From Oscillospiraceae bacterium (lineage in GTDB: Bacteria > Bacillota_A > Clostridia > Oscillospirales > Oscillospiraceae): 7,805 bases of DNA. Below, piece after piece: positions 1 to 6,786 of this stretch. A program made the translations under genes and the position numbers. Location: the NCBI GenBank assembly GCA_016302015.1, contig JAEDOJ010000067.1, positions 1 to 7,805 on the forward strand. Direction: 5' to 3'. The first letter of the stretch is position 1; every line of letters begins with the position of its first letter. The notes under the pieces were generated by a model, which saw only the letters and a program-made list of their open reading frames with translations, was not told where the DNA came from and made no database searches.

Positions 1-621
1 GGCGACTTTAAGTCCGGCAGCGGTGCAATGGAGGGCGCGCTGGGCCTTGCGAAGCATCTGATCGACGACATGAACTGGATGCAGCCCGCCGCATGGGTTC
101 TGTGGAACATTGTGGACGTGCATAAGGACTCCTCCTTCAGAAATCCCCAGGATAAAGCTACCGAAAGCGGCGACTACTGGTACAGCTACGGCGATCCCGC
201 CTTCAGCGGATACAACCCCAACAGCCGTATGTGGGGCGTTGCCCTGGCGGATCACGACGCCCAGGAGCTGAAGCTCTCCCAGAAATACTACGGCTTCGGG
301 CAGTTTACAAAATACATCAACCCCGGCGACACCATCATTTTGACCGATGATATGTCCAATACCCTCGCCGCCTATAATAAGGACAGCGGCGACATTAAGA
401 TCGTTGCGGTAAATGACACCGCCGATGACAAGACCTATTCCTTTGACCTGTCCAATATGCACAAGGTAGGAACTACGGTCACTGCAACCCGCACCAGCGG
501 AAGCTACGGCGAGGGCGAGCATTGGGCGGATGTGAGTAATGAGTCCACCCTGTCCCTCAGCGGGAAGACGCTCAGCGCCACATTGAAGGCAAACTCCATC
601 ACCACCTATGTGATTCACGGG
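1..621 (+). other. GH30 domain, C-terminal end (last barrel strand plus beta-sandwich)
   Basis: The opening residues GDFKSGSGAMEGALGLAKH match the segment that follows the catalytic WMSEVDG motif in the downstream paralog (GDYKSGTG at 7783). The Trp-rich strand AAWVLWNIVD (88-117) fits the last strand of the (beta/alpha)8 barrel. The segment YYGFGQFTKYINPGD (from 283) is the usual GH30 entry into the beta-sandwich, and AYNKDSGDIKIVAVND and SITTYVIHG close it. The nucleophile Glu and acid/base Glu are not in the window. Confidence 0.82.
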
Positions 622-3600
622 GACGCGGTGCCGCTTTCTCAGGGTGTGTACACGCTGAAGATGGCAGACGGCAGCTTCCTGACCATGGGAGACGTGGCGA
701 ACAACGCTGCTGCGATCACCTTTGCAGCAGAGGACACGGCCACGAACAAGCAGCAATTCCGCATTGTTTCCGACGGACAAGGCTATTACACCATCCAGTC
801 CGTCTACAACAGCACCTGTCTGGATGTTTCCAACGGCGCAACCACAGACGGCACGGAGGTCATTGGTTACACCGCAACCGGCGGCGACAACCAGAAATGG
901 TACGCCGTCAAAAATGCGGACGGAACCTATATGATCCTCAGCAAGAACAGCGACAAGGCCCTGACGGTGACAAACGGCAAGCTGACCATCGGAACGCCGG
1001 CAGCTTCTCAGGAGCAAAAGCTGCTTCTGGTTCCCAAGGACGTCACCGTCTACAACACCGCCACCCTCTATGACTACAGCACCGCTTACCGCTACGGTTC
1101 CTCCGACGATTGGTTCACCGAAAATCATTATGAGGATCTCCAGAGCGGAAAGAGCGACTACAACTGGGATCTGGCCAAGCAAATCGGCAGCGCCACAAAT
1201 AACGAGTGGAACGGCATCTTCTTCTCCAGCGGCTCGAACCGGGATACGCTGGCGATTCAGGCGGATCATTTGGACAAGGCCGAGCTGGTAAATGCCCAGG
1301 TCAGCTCCGCCTCCCATCCGGGTCAGCTCAAGTCCGATGCCTCCGTCACCGACGGCGACCTTGATAACTACCCCTGGGATACATATGTGGAAAACAACTG
1401 GGCGGCCAGAAAGCAGGGTTCCCTAACCCTGAAGAACTTCACCTCGGTGGATCATGTGGCACAGGTCAAAGCATATTTCTACTCCACGGTAAAAAGCACC
1501 GACTGCGTTCAGCCGACCACCGCAACCCTGAAGCTGACCGCAGGAGGAAATACCTATTCCCTCACGGTCGCTCCCACGTATCTGAACGAAAATCTGTACG
1601 TTGCCACCTTCGACAATCTGGGCGTGCTGGATCAGGTCACCGAGCTGACCATGGAGGTTTCCTCTGATACTACTGATCAAAGATGGATGGTCATCTCCGA
1701 AATTGAGGTCTATACGGACAACGAAAGCCAGTACCTTACAAAGACGCTGACTTCCTCGGACGTAGACACCATTACCACCTCCGCAGTCAACGCATCTCCC
1801 AGCGACAACAACACCGGTGTTTTAAGCGGAATGTGGCTTTCTTCCAATACTCATTCCGGTCAGGTCGGAACTGCAAATGATCTGCACAACGGCAACCTTA
1901 CCGACAAGGTGTGGACTACATGGGACAGCGACGGCAGCAAGATGTCCTCCGGTACGCTGACCATGAACACCAACTCGTTCAACGGTCTTCAGACAGTCAA
2001 ACTCTTCTTCACGGACAAGGACGGGACGAATCCGGCATCTCATCCCACTGATGTGAAGCTGACCGTTACAGCCTCCGACGGCGACCATGTGTTTACAAAT
2101 CCTTTCAAGTACACCTTTGCGCAGGGCGACGCAAATATCTGCGAGGTGATTTTCCAAGGACTGAACTCCTTGAACGGTGTGACCGCCATGAAGATCGATG
2201 TAACCACAAGCCCCCACTATCTGGTTCTGTCCGAGGTTGAGGTCTGCACCACGGTGAGCGATTGGAACAATTGGACAGAAGCGAATGCGACGGATGTGTT
2301 CAACGGAAACAAAACAGATCGCGCATGGACCTCCTATAGTAGCAAGCTGAACAAGGACAATGAGAGCTATATCAGCGTGCATCTCAAGCAGCAGCATTGG
2401 ATCAGCGAGGTCAATGTCTATCTTTCTCTCAATGGTGAGAGTAATTCTGTTTGGCCCACAGAGATCCAGCTTCGCAACGCTCTTGAGGGCGTTCATCCCG
2501 ATGAAGGTAATGACTGCTACACCTTCTGCTCAGGCTACACGGACGTCACCATCAATGGACAAAATCTCCGGAAATATACCATTCACTGGGACGGCACCCG
2601 CAGAGGTGATGTTCCCGCTGTGTACACGCAGGACTTCGAGCTGCTGTTCAAGCAGGAGAATTCCGATACGACCCGGGCGAAAGTGATCGTTACCGAGGTA
2701 GAGGTAGTAACCTGCGACACCTACTTCTCCGCGAACAGCCAATGGACGGGACATTCTCATAACGGAGACGGAAACTATGTCATCCCCGGTCTGGCAAAGT
2801 CCACCCTGACCAACGATGAAATCTCCTTCAACGTACCCGAAGCGGGACTTTTCACCCAGGACGAGGGAAACAAAGAGGTTTATAATAACATTCAAATCCC
2901 CTTTGTCTATTCCTCCGCTGACGGCTATTATACCTTCAGCACCAACGACGGTACAGATCATCCCGGCACGGATGTCCATTTCCCGGATAAAAACGGTGAC
3001 GGAAAGCTCACCCGGGACGAATTCGAGGACGGCGCCGTCCTCGTCAGAGACGACACGCGGCATGACCCGCCCGGTGAAGGAAACGGCCCCGGCTTCTTCC
3101 CCTTCAATATGGGCACAGGCACGCAGACGACCGACTACCACTTCGGCATGAAGACCGCCATTCACTTCACCATGACGCCTGACGGCACCGTCAGCGGCTC
3201 CGATGGCACACCCATCACCTTTGAATTCGCCGGTGATGATGATGTCTGGGTCTATATCGACGGGAAGCTGGTTCTGGATCTGGGCGGCGTTCACAGCTCC
3301 ATGTCCGCAAAAATCGACTTCGAAGCCAACTCCATTACCACTTGGGGTACCTACGGCAACGAAAACCTCACCAACGCAGGCAAAGTCTTCAACGACGAGA
3401 ACGGCACAGGCATTTTGAACGTAACCAGAGATTCCTTCGCAAACGGCGAGGAGCACGACATGATGATCTTCTATCTGGAGCGCGGCGCCGGCGAGTCCAA
3501 CTGCCTCATCCGCTACAATATGCCCAGAACCAACGTTGTTCAGGTGGGGAAGAAGATTGAACGCAATCAGGGCACCCTTTCCGCAGACGAACTGGAAGCC

Positions 3601-6555
3601 GTCAACAAGGTGGACTTCACCTTCCGCATTACCGACACCCAAAGCAAGCCTCTGACCGGTCTGTTCTACCTGTATGAGAACGGCGCCTATGTTCGGGAGC
3701 AGTCCACAGACGCAAACGGCTACTTCACGCTGAAAAATAACCAGTATGCCCGCTTCATCGTGCCGGAAATTGATGAATCCTACATGGTGGTGGAGAGCAG
3801 AAACAGCCTGAATTCGTCCGTTTGGATGACGCCTACGGTACAGGCGGTCTTTAACAGCCAATCTTTGACGAATCCTGCGGTCGCCACGAATGAGGATTCC
3901 TTCAGCACCACCCTGACGGGCTATACCTCCACCGGCGTCGGTGATACCCTCTATGCTACCTTCACCAACATTGTCGGCGGCGAGCTGAAATACATAGCGG
4001 GAGAAACCGTGGTCATTGACTACGGTCTGCCGGTGCTGATCGACATCATGTCAAACGATTACAACGTGAGCACCAATCAGTTCACCCTGAAGGATGTTCC
4101 CTCCAGCCCCTATGGCAAGGTGGAAGTGGTGGATGCCGACGGAAAGCCGGTCAGCAATTACAAAACCGAGCGCGGGTCCTATTATCTGAAGTTCACTCCC
4201 ACCCAGTACCTGAGCAATGTGGTCAAACTGACCTATTCCTATAATGAGCTTCCGGGCCTGTCCGCCACGGCTACGGTCATTCCCGCCACCACCATGTACT
4301 ACGAGGAGAACTTCAAAAACGCCGAAGGAAAGGATTATATCACCTTTACCAATTCCAGTATGACTGGATGGACCGGTTTCAGCGCAAAGAACGATAATAA
4401 AACCTATGCTGCCTATCAGGAGCCGGGCGTGGTTGGCACGGCGAACGATTCTCCCTACGGCTCCGATGCCGCCTACCTCAACGGTGACGGAGACAGCCAT
4501 GGCACCAGCTACTACACCGATACCACGAACTACGCCGCAGCATTTACCTACACGTTCACAGGAACCGGCACAGCCTTCTTTGCACGAATTTCCGAAACCT
4601 CCGGGTATCTGAGAATTTCCATCAAGAATGTAGAAACCAACGAACAGTATTTCCACGGTTCCAACGGAAGCAATTACATCTACATTGATACAAAGTATGC
4701 CGTTAAGGACAAGACCCTCTATAACATCCCCGTGTATAATATTGAGGATATGCCCTACGGCACCTATAAGATCACCGTCACCATTGCAAATCCCAGATCC
4801 GATCTCTGGTACAAGGATCAGAACGAGTTCTATCTGGATGGTGTCCGGGTCTACAATCCCATGGGACTGTCCACTGAGGATAACCCGGAGTATCCCACCG
4901 CTGCAAATGCCTACGCTGTGGATATGGAAGCCGATGCAAAGATGCCGAATCTCCGGGACTTCATTCTGTCCACACAGTCGGCAAAGGAGCCCTGCGACAT
5001 TCAGAACGGCATCCAACTGAATGCTGCTCAACAGACAGCGCTGACAGACAAAGACAAGGAAACGGTGGCCTGGGAGACAACCACCACCGGAAGCATTCAG
5101 GTGAACCAGACCATCGAAAATCTGAACACCGTGACCGCATATCTCTCTCTGGCAGAGCCTTACAAGGCGCCGAAGATCGCAAGACTCCAGTATTACACAA
5201 AGGACGAAGACAAAGAGGTACGCCACACGGTTTACGGCGCCATTCGGCAGGAAGGTTCCCTCTGCACCGTGACCTTTGCACCCGTCATGTCCGTACCGGT
5301 AACCAGAATGGGTGTGTACTTCTTCGGCGACGACGGCGCGAAAATCGCTGTGACGGAGCTGGAGGCAACCACCGCCACGTGGGGAAGCGACAGTAAAAAC
5401 AGCGTGGTCTTTACCGACACCAATGCCGAAATCGTTGCGATCAATGACTACGAAAGCATTGGCCCCAAGGAGGAGGTTTACCTCAAAAAAGATCAGCAGC
5501 TTGGCTTTAAGCTGAAGAACTGGTCGGAGCAGGTAACGGGCACAAGGCTGTTCCTTGGCATGAAGCGTCCGGAGGGAACCAGGTGCACTCTGACCATCAA
5601 TGACATTCCCTTTGAAATCAATAACACCACGGACTGCTACTATGATATCACCGCAGCCGCACAAAAGCACGGCGGCGTCATGGTGATCAGCGTCACCGAG
5701 GGAATGGTCTCTCTGACCAACATGAAGACCACAGGCAGCCCCCTTACCCTTGCGGACATGAAGGACGCCGCAGCGCCGGACACCAGCCTGACGGTCTATG
5801 ATCAGCTTCGCATTGCTATGGGCATTGAGATCATGGAAGTACCGGGCACCGGCGAAGAACCCGCTCCCGGCGAAGAACCCGCTCCCGGCGAAGAGCCCAC
5901 TCCCAGCGAAGAGCCCACTCCCAGCGAGGAGCCCACTCCCAGCGAGGAGCCCACTCCCAGCGAGGAGCCCACTCCCGGCGAGGAAGAAAAACCCTCAGCC
6001 TCCTTCACCGATCTGGCGGAGAACGCATGGTACATTGAGGGCGTGGACTATGTTCTGTCCCACGGTCTGATGTTGGGTAAGGGCAACGGCATCTTCGATC
6101 CTGACGGGACGATCACCAGAGGTGAGGTCGTCACGGTGCTGTACCGTCTGGCAGGTCGGCCTGCGGTCACCGGCGTCTGCCCCTTCACGGATGTGGATCA
6201 GAAGGATTACTTCCACGATTCCGTTCTCTGGGCAGCCCGGACCGGTATCACCACGGGAGTTTCCGCCACACGCTTCGATCCTGCGGCTCCGGTCACAAGA
6301 GAAGAGATGGTTACCTTCTTCTATCGCTATGCCAAGTACAGCGGCCTGGATATGGCTGTCACGGAGGATTTGTCCTCCTTTGCAGATGCCGAAGCCGTGC
6401 AGACCTTTGCCAAAGCACCCATGGCATGGGCAATCGGAACCGGACTGATTTTGGGCATGGAAAACAATACCCTCCAGCCCGGCGGCACAGCCACCCGTGG
6501 GCAGGCGGCAACCATCCTCATGCGCTACGCCGAGAAGATCGGAAAAACTGAATAA
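1..6555 (+). CDS. Giant SLH-anchored GH30 glycoside hydrolase with lectin, discoidin-like and fibro-slime modules (5' truncated)
   Basis: The frame is open from base 1 (GDFKSGSGAMEG...) and stops at TAA 6553-6555, giving 2184 residues in view; the true start, signal peptide and most of the catalytic barrel lie upstream. The ATG at 28 is internal, not a start. Modules in order by base: end of GH30 barrel and beta-sandwich 1-621; ricin-type trefoil 643-1038; three discoidin-like modules about 1267-1716, 1816-2250 and 2251-2718; fibro-slime domain about 2719-3530; Cna-B/SpaA-like 3531-3975; cadherin/Ig-like 3976-4290; jelly-roll CBM-like 4291-4866; unassigned 4867-5841; repeat linker 5842-6000; three SLH domains 6001-6540. 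By family knowledge, SLH domains bind secondary cell-wall polymers, so this is a surface enzyme, probably attacking beta-1,6-galactan-type glycans. The substrate is inferred from the better-preserved paralog at 6787. The GH30 nucleophile should lie just before base 1, so activity cannot be judged here. No LPXTG motif is seen. The gene ends 8 bases before a terminator hairpin. Confidence 0.93.
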   Translation, partial: GDFKSGSGAMEGALGLAKHLIDDMNWMQPAAWVLWNIVDVHKDSSFRNPQDKATESGDYWYSYGDPAFSGYNPNSRMWGVALADHDAQELKLSQKYYGFGQFTKYINPGDTIILTDDMSNTLAAYNKDSGDIKIVAVNDTADDKTYSFDLSNMHKVGTTVTATRTSGSYGEGEHWADVSNESTLSLSGKTLSATLKANSITTYVIHGDAVPLSQGVYTLKMADGSFLTMGDVANNAAAITFAAEDTATNKQQFRIVSDGQGYYTIQSVYNSTCLDVSNGATTDGTEVIGYTATGGDNQKWYAVKNADGTYMILSKNSDKALTVTNGKLTIGTPAASQEQKLLLVPKDVTVYNTATLYDYSTAYRYGSSDDWFTENHYEDLQSGKSDYNWDLAKQIGSATNNEWNGIFFSSGSNRDTLAIQADHLDKAELVNAQVSSASHPGQLKSDASVTDGDLDNYPWDTYVENNWAARKQGSLTLKNFTSVDHVAQVKAYFYSTVKSTDCVQPTTATLKLTAGGNTYSLTVAPTYLNENLYVATFDNLGVLDQVTELTMEVSSDTTDQRWMVISEIEVYTDNESQYLTKTLTSSDVDTITTSAVNASPSDNNTGVLSGMWLSSNTHSGQVGTANDLHNGNLTDKVWTTWDSDGSKMSSGTLTMNTNSFNGLQTVKLFFTDKDGTNPASHPTDVKLTVTASDGDHVFTNPFKYTFAQGDANICEVIFQGLNSLNGVTAMKIDVTTSPHYLVLSEVEVCTTVSDWNNWTEANATDVFNGNKTDRAWTSYSSKLNKDNESYISVHLKQQHWISEVNVYLSLNGESNSVWPTEIQLRNALEGVHPDEGNDCYTFCSGYTDVTINGQNLRKYTIHWDGTRRGDVPAVYTQDFELLFKQENSDTTRAKVIVTEVEVVTCDTYFSANSQWTGHSHNGDGNYVIPGLAKSTLTNDEISFNVPEAGLFTQDEGNKEVYNNIQIPFVYSSADGYYTFSTNDGTDHPGTDVHFPDKNGDGKLTRDEFEDGAVLVRDDTRHDPPGEGNGPGFFPFNMGTGTQTTDYHFGMKTAIHFTMTPDGTVSGSDGTPITFEFAGDDDVWVYIDGKLVLDLGGVHSSMSAKIDFEANSITTWGTYGNENLTNAGKVFNDENGTGILNVTRDSFANGEEHDMMIFYLERGAGESNCLIRYNMPRTNVVQVGKKIERNQGTLSADELEAVNKVDFTFRITDTQSKPLTGLFYLYENGAYVREQSTDANGYFTLKNNQYARFIVPEIDESYMVVESRNSLNSSVWMTPTVQAVFNSQSLTNPAVATNEDSFSTTLTGYTSTGVGDTLYATFTNIVGGELKYIAGETVVIDYGLPVLIDIMSNDYNVSTNQFTLKDVPSSPYGKVEVVDADGKPVSNYKTERGSYYLKFTPTQYLSNVVKLTYSYNELPGLSATATVIPATTMYYEENFKNAEGKDYITFTNSSMTGWTGFSAKNDNKTYAAYQEPGVVGTANDSPYGSDAAYLNGDGDSHGTSYYTDTTNYAAAFTYTFTGTGTAFFARISETSGYLRISIKNVETNEQYFHGSNGSNYIYIDTKYAVKDKTLYNIPVYNIEDMPYGTYKITVTIANPRSDLWYKDQNEFYLDGVRVYNPMGLSTEDNPEYPTAANAYAVDMEADAKMPNLRDFILSTQSAKEPCDIQNGIQLNAAQQTALTDKDKETVAWETTTTGSIQVNQTIENLNTVTAYLSLAEPYKAPKIARLQYYTKDEDKEVRHTVYGAIRQEGSLCTVTFAPVMSVPVTRMGVYFFGDDGAKIAVTELEATTATWGSDSKNSVVFTDTNAEIVAINDYESIGPKEEVYLKKDQQLGFKLKNWSEQVTGTRLFLGMKRPEGTRCTLTINDIPFEINNTTDCYYDITAAAQKHGGVMVISVTEGMVSLTNMKTTGSPLTLADMKDAAAPDTSLTVYDQLRIAMGIEIMEVPGTGEEPAPGEEPAPGEEPTPSEEPTPSEEPTPSEEPTPSEEPTPGEEEKPSASFTDLAENAWYIEGVDYVLSHGLMLGKGNGIFDPDGTITRGEVVTVLYRLAGRPAVTGVCPFTDVDQKDYFHDSVLWAARTGITTGVSATRFDPAAPVTREEMVTFFYRYAKYSGLDMAVTEDLSSFADAEAVQTFAKAPMAWAIGTGLILGMENNTLQPGGTATRGQAATILMRYAEKIGKTE
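643..1038 (+). other. Ricin-type beta-trefoil lectin domain (CBM13-like)
   Basis: About 132 residues, the size of one complete trefoil, with three repeats that each end near a QxW-type position: QQF (in NKQQFRI, about 748-765), QKW (892-900) and a degenerate EQKLLL (1012-1029). Motifs such as CLDVSNG and YMILSKNSDKALTV are typical of the fold. Only the second repeat keeps the canonical QxW, so perhaps one or two of the three sugar sites are intact. Its likely role is to hold the enzyme on galactose-containing polysaccharide; the ligand is inferred. Confidence 0.8.
1267..2718 (+). other. Three tandem discoidin (F5/8 type C)-like modules
   Basis: Three divergent copies share the same landmarks: an early (N/D)GxxxDxxWxTY-like segment (DGDLDNYPWDTY, NGNLTDKVWTTW, NGNKTDRAWTSY), a central strand with a Pro-Thr before a hydrophobic strand (QPTTATLKL, HPTDVKLTV, WPTEIQLRN), and a closing strand SEIEVYT (1696-1716), SEVEVCT (2230-2250) or TEVEVVT (2692-2712). 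This is the signature of discoidin/CBM32-like jelly rolls. Ligands cannot be read from the sequence. Bases 1039-1266, between the lectin and the first module, are a linker or the start of module one. Confidence 0.6.
2719..3530 (+). other. Fibro-slime (PA14-like) domain with an inserted EF-hand-like loop
   Basis: The core, FEFAGDDDVWVYIDGKLV followed by LDLGGVHSS (3220-3297), is the hallmark of the fibro-slime domain, a PA14-related beta-sandwich found in secreted and surface proteins. Supporting strands are IQIPFVYSSADGYYTFST before it and ILNVTRDSFANGEEHDMMIF then YLERGAGESNCLIRYN after it. Between these strands, 2986-3021 encodes DKNGDGKLTRDE, which has acidic or Asn ligands at positions 1, 3 and 5, Gly at 6 and Glu at 12, a complete calcium-loop pattern. 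Confidence 0.8.
5851..5994 (+). repeat. 18-bp in-frame tandem repeat, (G/S)EEP(A/T)P linker
   Basis: Eight consecutive 18-base units encode GEEPAP x2, GEEPTP x1, SEEPTP x4 and a degenerate final GEEEKP. Units at 5923, 5941 and 5959 are identical in DNA, and the one at 5905 differs by a single base (GAA for GAG). Units diverge towards both ends. The repeat makes an extended acidic, proline-rich spacer between the binding modules and the SLH anchor, and it is a likely site of length variation by slippage. Confidence 0.95.
6001..6540 (+). other. Three SLH (S-layer homology) domains
   Basis: SLH1 is 6001-6162 (FTDLAENAWYIEGVDYVLSH, FDPDGTITRGEVVTVLYRLAG), SLH2 is 6166-6345 (FTDVDQKDYFHDSVLWAART, FDPAAPVTREEMVTFFYRYA) and SLH3 is 6346-6540 (FADAEAVQTFAKAPMAWAIG, LQPGGTATRGQAATILMRYA). 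The TRAE-type polymer-binding motif appears as TRGE, TREE and TRGQ. Three copies at the C-terminus are the standard complete anchor, which binds pyruvylated secondary cell-wall polymer in Bacillota, so the protein's long N-terminal part faces outward. Confidence 0.95.
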
Positions 6556-6562
6556 CCAATGG

Positions 6563-6593
6563 AAGGCTGCGGAATTGCTCCGCAGCCTTTTTT
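6563..6593 (+). terminator. Rho-independent terminator after the giant GH30/SLH gene
   Basis: A perfect 10-bp GC-rich stem, AAGGCTGCGG (6563-6572) with CCGCAGCCTT (6580-6589), encloses a 7-base loop that can close by one more A-T pair. The T run at 6588-6593 follows directly, with a second T run at 6597-6602. It starts 8 bases after the TAA, so the two GH30 genes are probably transcribed separately. Confidence 0.93.
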
Positions 6594-6644
6594 CTGTTTT
6601 TTGTAAAAAATTTTCCAAAAAAGCTACCAATTCTTCCCTGCTCA

Positions 6645-6653
6645 TGCTATACT
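6645..6653 (+). promoter_or_regulatory. Candidate extended -10 promoter for the second GH30 gene
   Basis: TGCTATACT contains the TG of an extended -10 (6645-6646) and TATACT (6648-6653, 5 of 6 to TATAAT). No good TTGACA lies 16-18 bases upstream, which is tolerated with an extended -10. A very A/T-rich stretch (6588-6622) lies upstream and could act as an UP-like element. Transcription would start near 6660 and leave a leader of roughly 125 bases before the ATG at 6787. Confidence 0.6.
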
Positions 6654-6670
6654 GTAAATATGACCAGAAT

Positions 6671-6700
6671 TTGGCAAAAGCTTTGAAAGCTTTTTATCAA
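6671..6700 (+). promoter_or_regulatory. AAAGCTTT dyad, possibly inside a second, weaker promoter
   Basis: Two copies of the 8-bp palindrome AAAGCTTT (6677-6684 and 6686-6693) together form a perfect 9-1-9 inverted repeat at 6676-6694. The dyad is flanked by TTGGCA (6671-6676, 5 of 6 to a -35) and TATCAA (6695-6700, 4 of 6 to a -10, lacking the important final T), with an 18-base spacer. It may be an operator, either just downstream of the start point of the extended -10 promoter or within this second promoter. No regulator family is identified. Confidence 0.35.
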
Positions 6701-6728
6701 ATTTTTCATAACACGGCGCATCACACAG

Positions 6729-6756
6729 GATTCTTGATGAAATATCATCAAGAATC
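6729..6756 (+). promoter_or_regulatory. Perfect 12-bp hairpin in the leader of the second GH30 gene
   Basis: GATTCTTGATGA (6729-6740) is the exact reverse complement of TCATCAAGAATC (6745-6756), with an AATA loop. No T run follows, so it is not an intrinsic terminator. It ends about 19 bases before the ribosome binding site of the gene at 6787. It may be a 5' mRNA stabilising hairpin, a translational control element or a protein-binding dyad. Confidence 0.6.
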
Positions 6757-6763
6757 GGCATAA
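6737..6763 (+). CDS. Possible 8-codon leader peptide (MKYHQESA)
   Basis: ATG 6737-6739 opens an 8-codon frame that stops at TAA 6761-6763. An AGGA at 6727-6730 lies 6 bases upstream, a suitable ribosome-binding spacing. The start codon sits in the left arm of the 12-bp hairpin and most of the codons in the loop and right arm, so ribosomes on it would melt the hairpin. The reading ends 23 bases before the GH30 start codon. It has no run of a single amino acid like classic attenuators, and a chance ORF of this size is quite possible. Confidence 0.25.
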   Translation: MKYHQESA

Positions 6764-6774
6764 GAAAATGAAAG

Positions 6775-6780
6775 AAGGAG
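6775..6780 (+). promoter_or_regulatory. Ribosome binding site for the second GH30 gene
   Basis: AAGGAG, close to the ideal Shine-Dalgarno sequence, lies 6 bases before ATG 6787. It fixes that ATG as the start, rather than the out-of-frame ATG at 6768 or internal Met codons. Confidence 0.88.
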
Positions 6781-6786
6781 AAGAAA

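Noticed and set aside
28..30. ATG at base 28 as the start of the giant gene
   Set aside because: The frame is open to base 1, no ribosome binding site precedes it, and the residues before it (GDFKSGSGA) match the paralog's catalytic domain, so the gene starts upstream of the window.
1822..2496. 224-codon open frame on the minus strand
   Set aside because: It is antisense to the second and third discoidin-like modules and its translation resembles no protein family.
2530..3861. 443-codon open frame on the minus strand
   Set aside because: It is antisense to the fibro-slime and Cna-B-like coding region, with no ribosome binding site or protein motif noted; same codon-bias artefact.
4051..5670. 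539-codon open frame on the minus strand
   Set aside because: It lies wholly antisense to the well-supported domains of the giant gene, its translation has no recognisable domain, and long antisense frames are expected opposite genes with strong C/G third-position bias.
5798..6070. Repetitive Pro/Leu frames over the 18-bp repeat (another + frame, and minus-strand 5802-6035)
   Set aside because: They are shifted readings of the tandem repeat; the frame giving EEPTP leads directly into SLH domains and is the real one.
5995..6645. 216-codon minus-strand frame that starts in the intergenic region
   Set aside because: It crosses the terminator and runs antisense to the SLH domains, with no similarity to known proteins.
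6721..6730. TCACACAGGA, identical to part of the E. coli lacZ leader
   Set aside because: It is too short to be meaningful, and the surrounding sequence does not match a lac regulatory region or a cloning vector.
6497..6763. 88-codon + frame that bridges the end of the giant gene and the intergenic region
   Set aside because: It starts inside the SLH3 coding region in another frame and runs through the terminator and promoter. Only its last eight codons, as a separate mini-ORF, have a plausible ribosome binding site.
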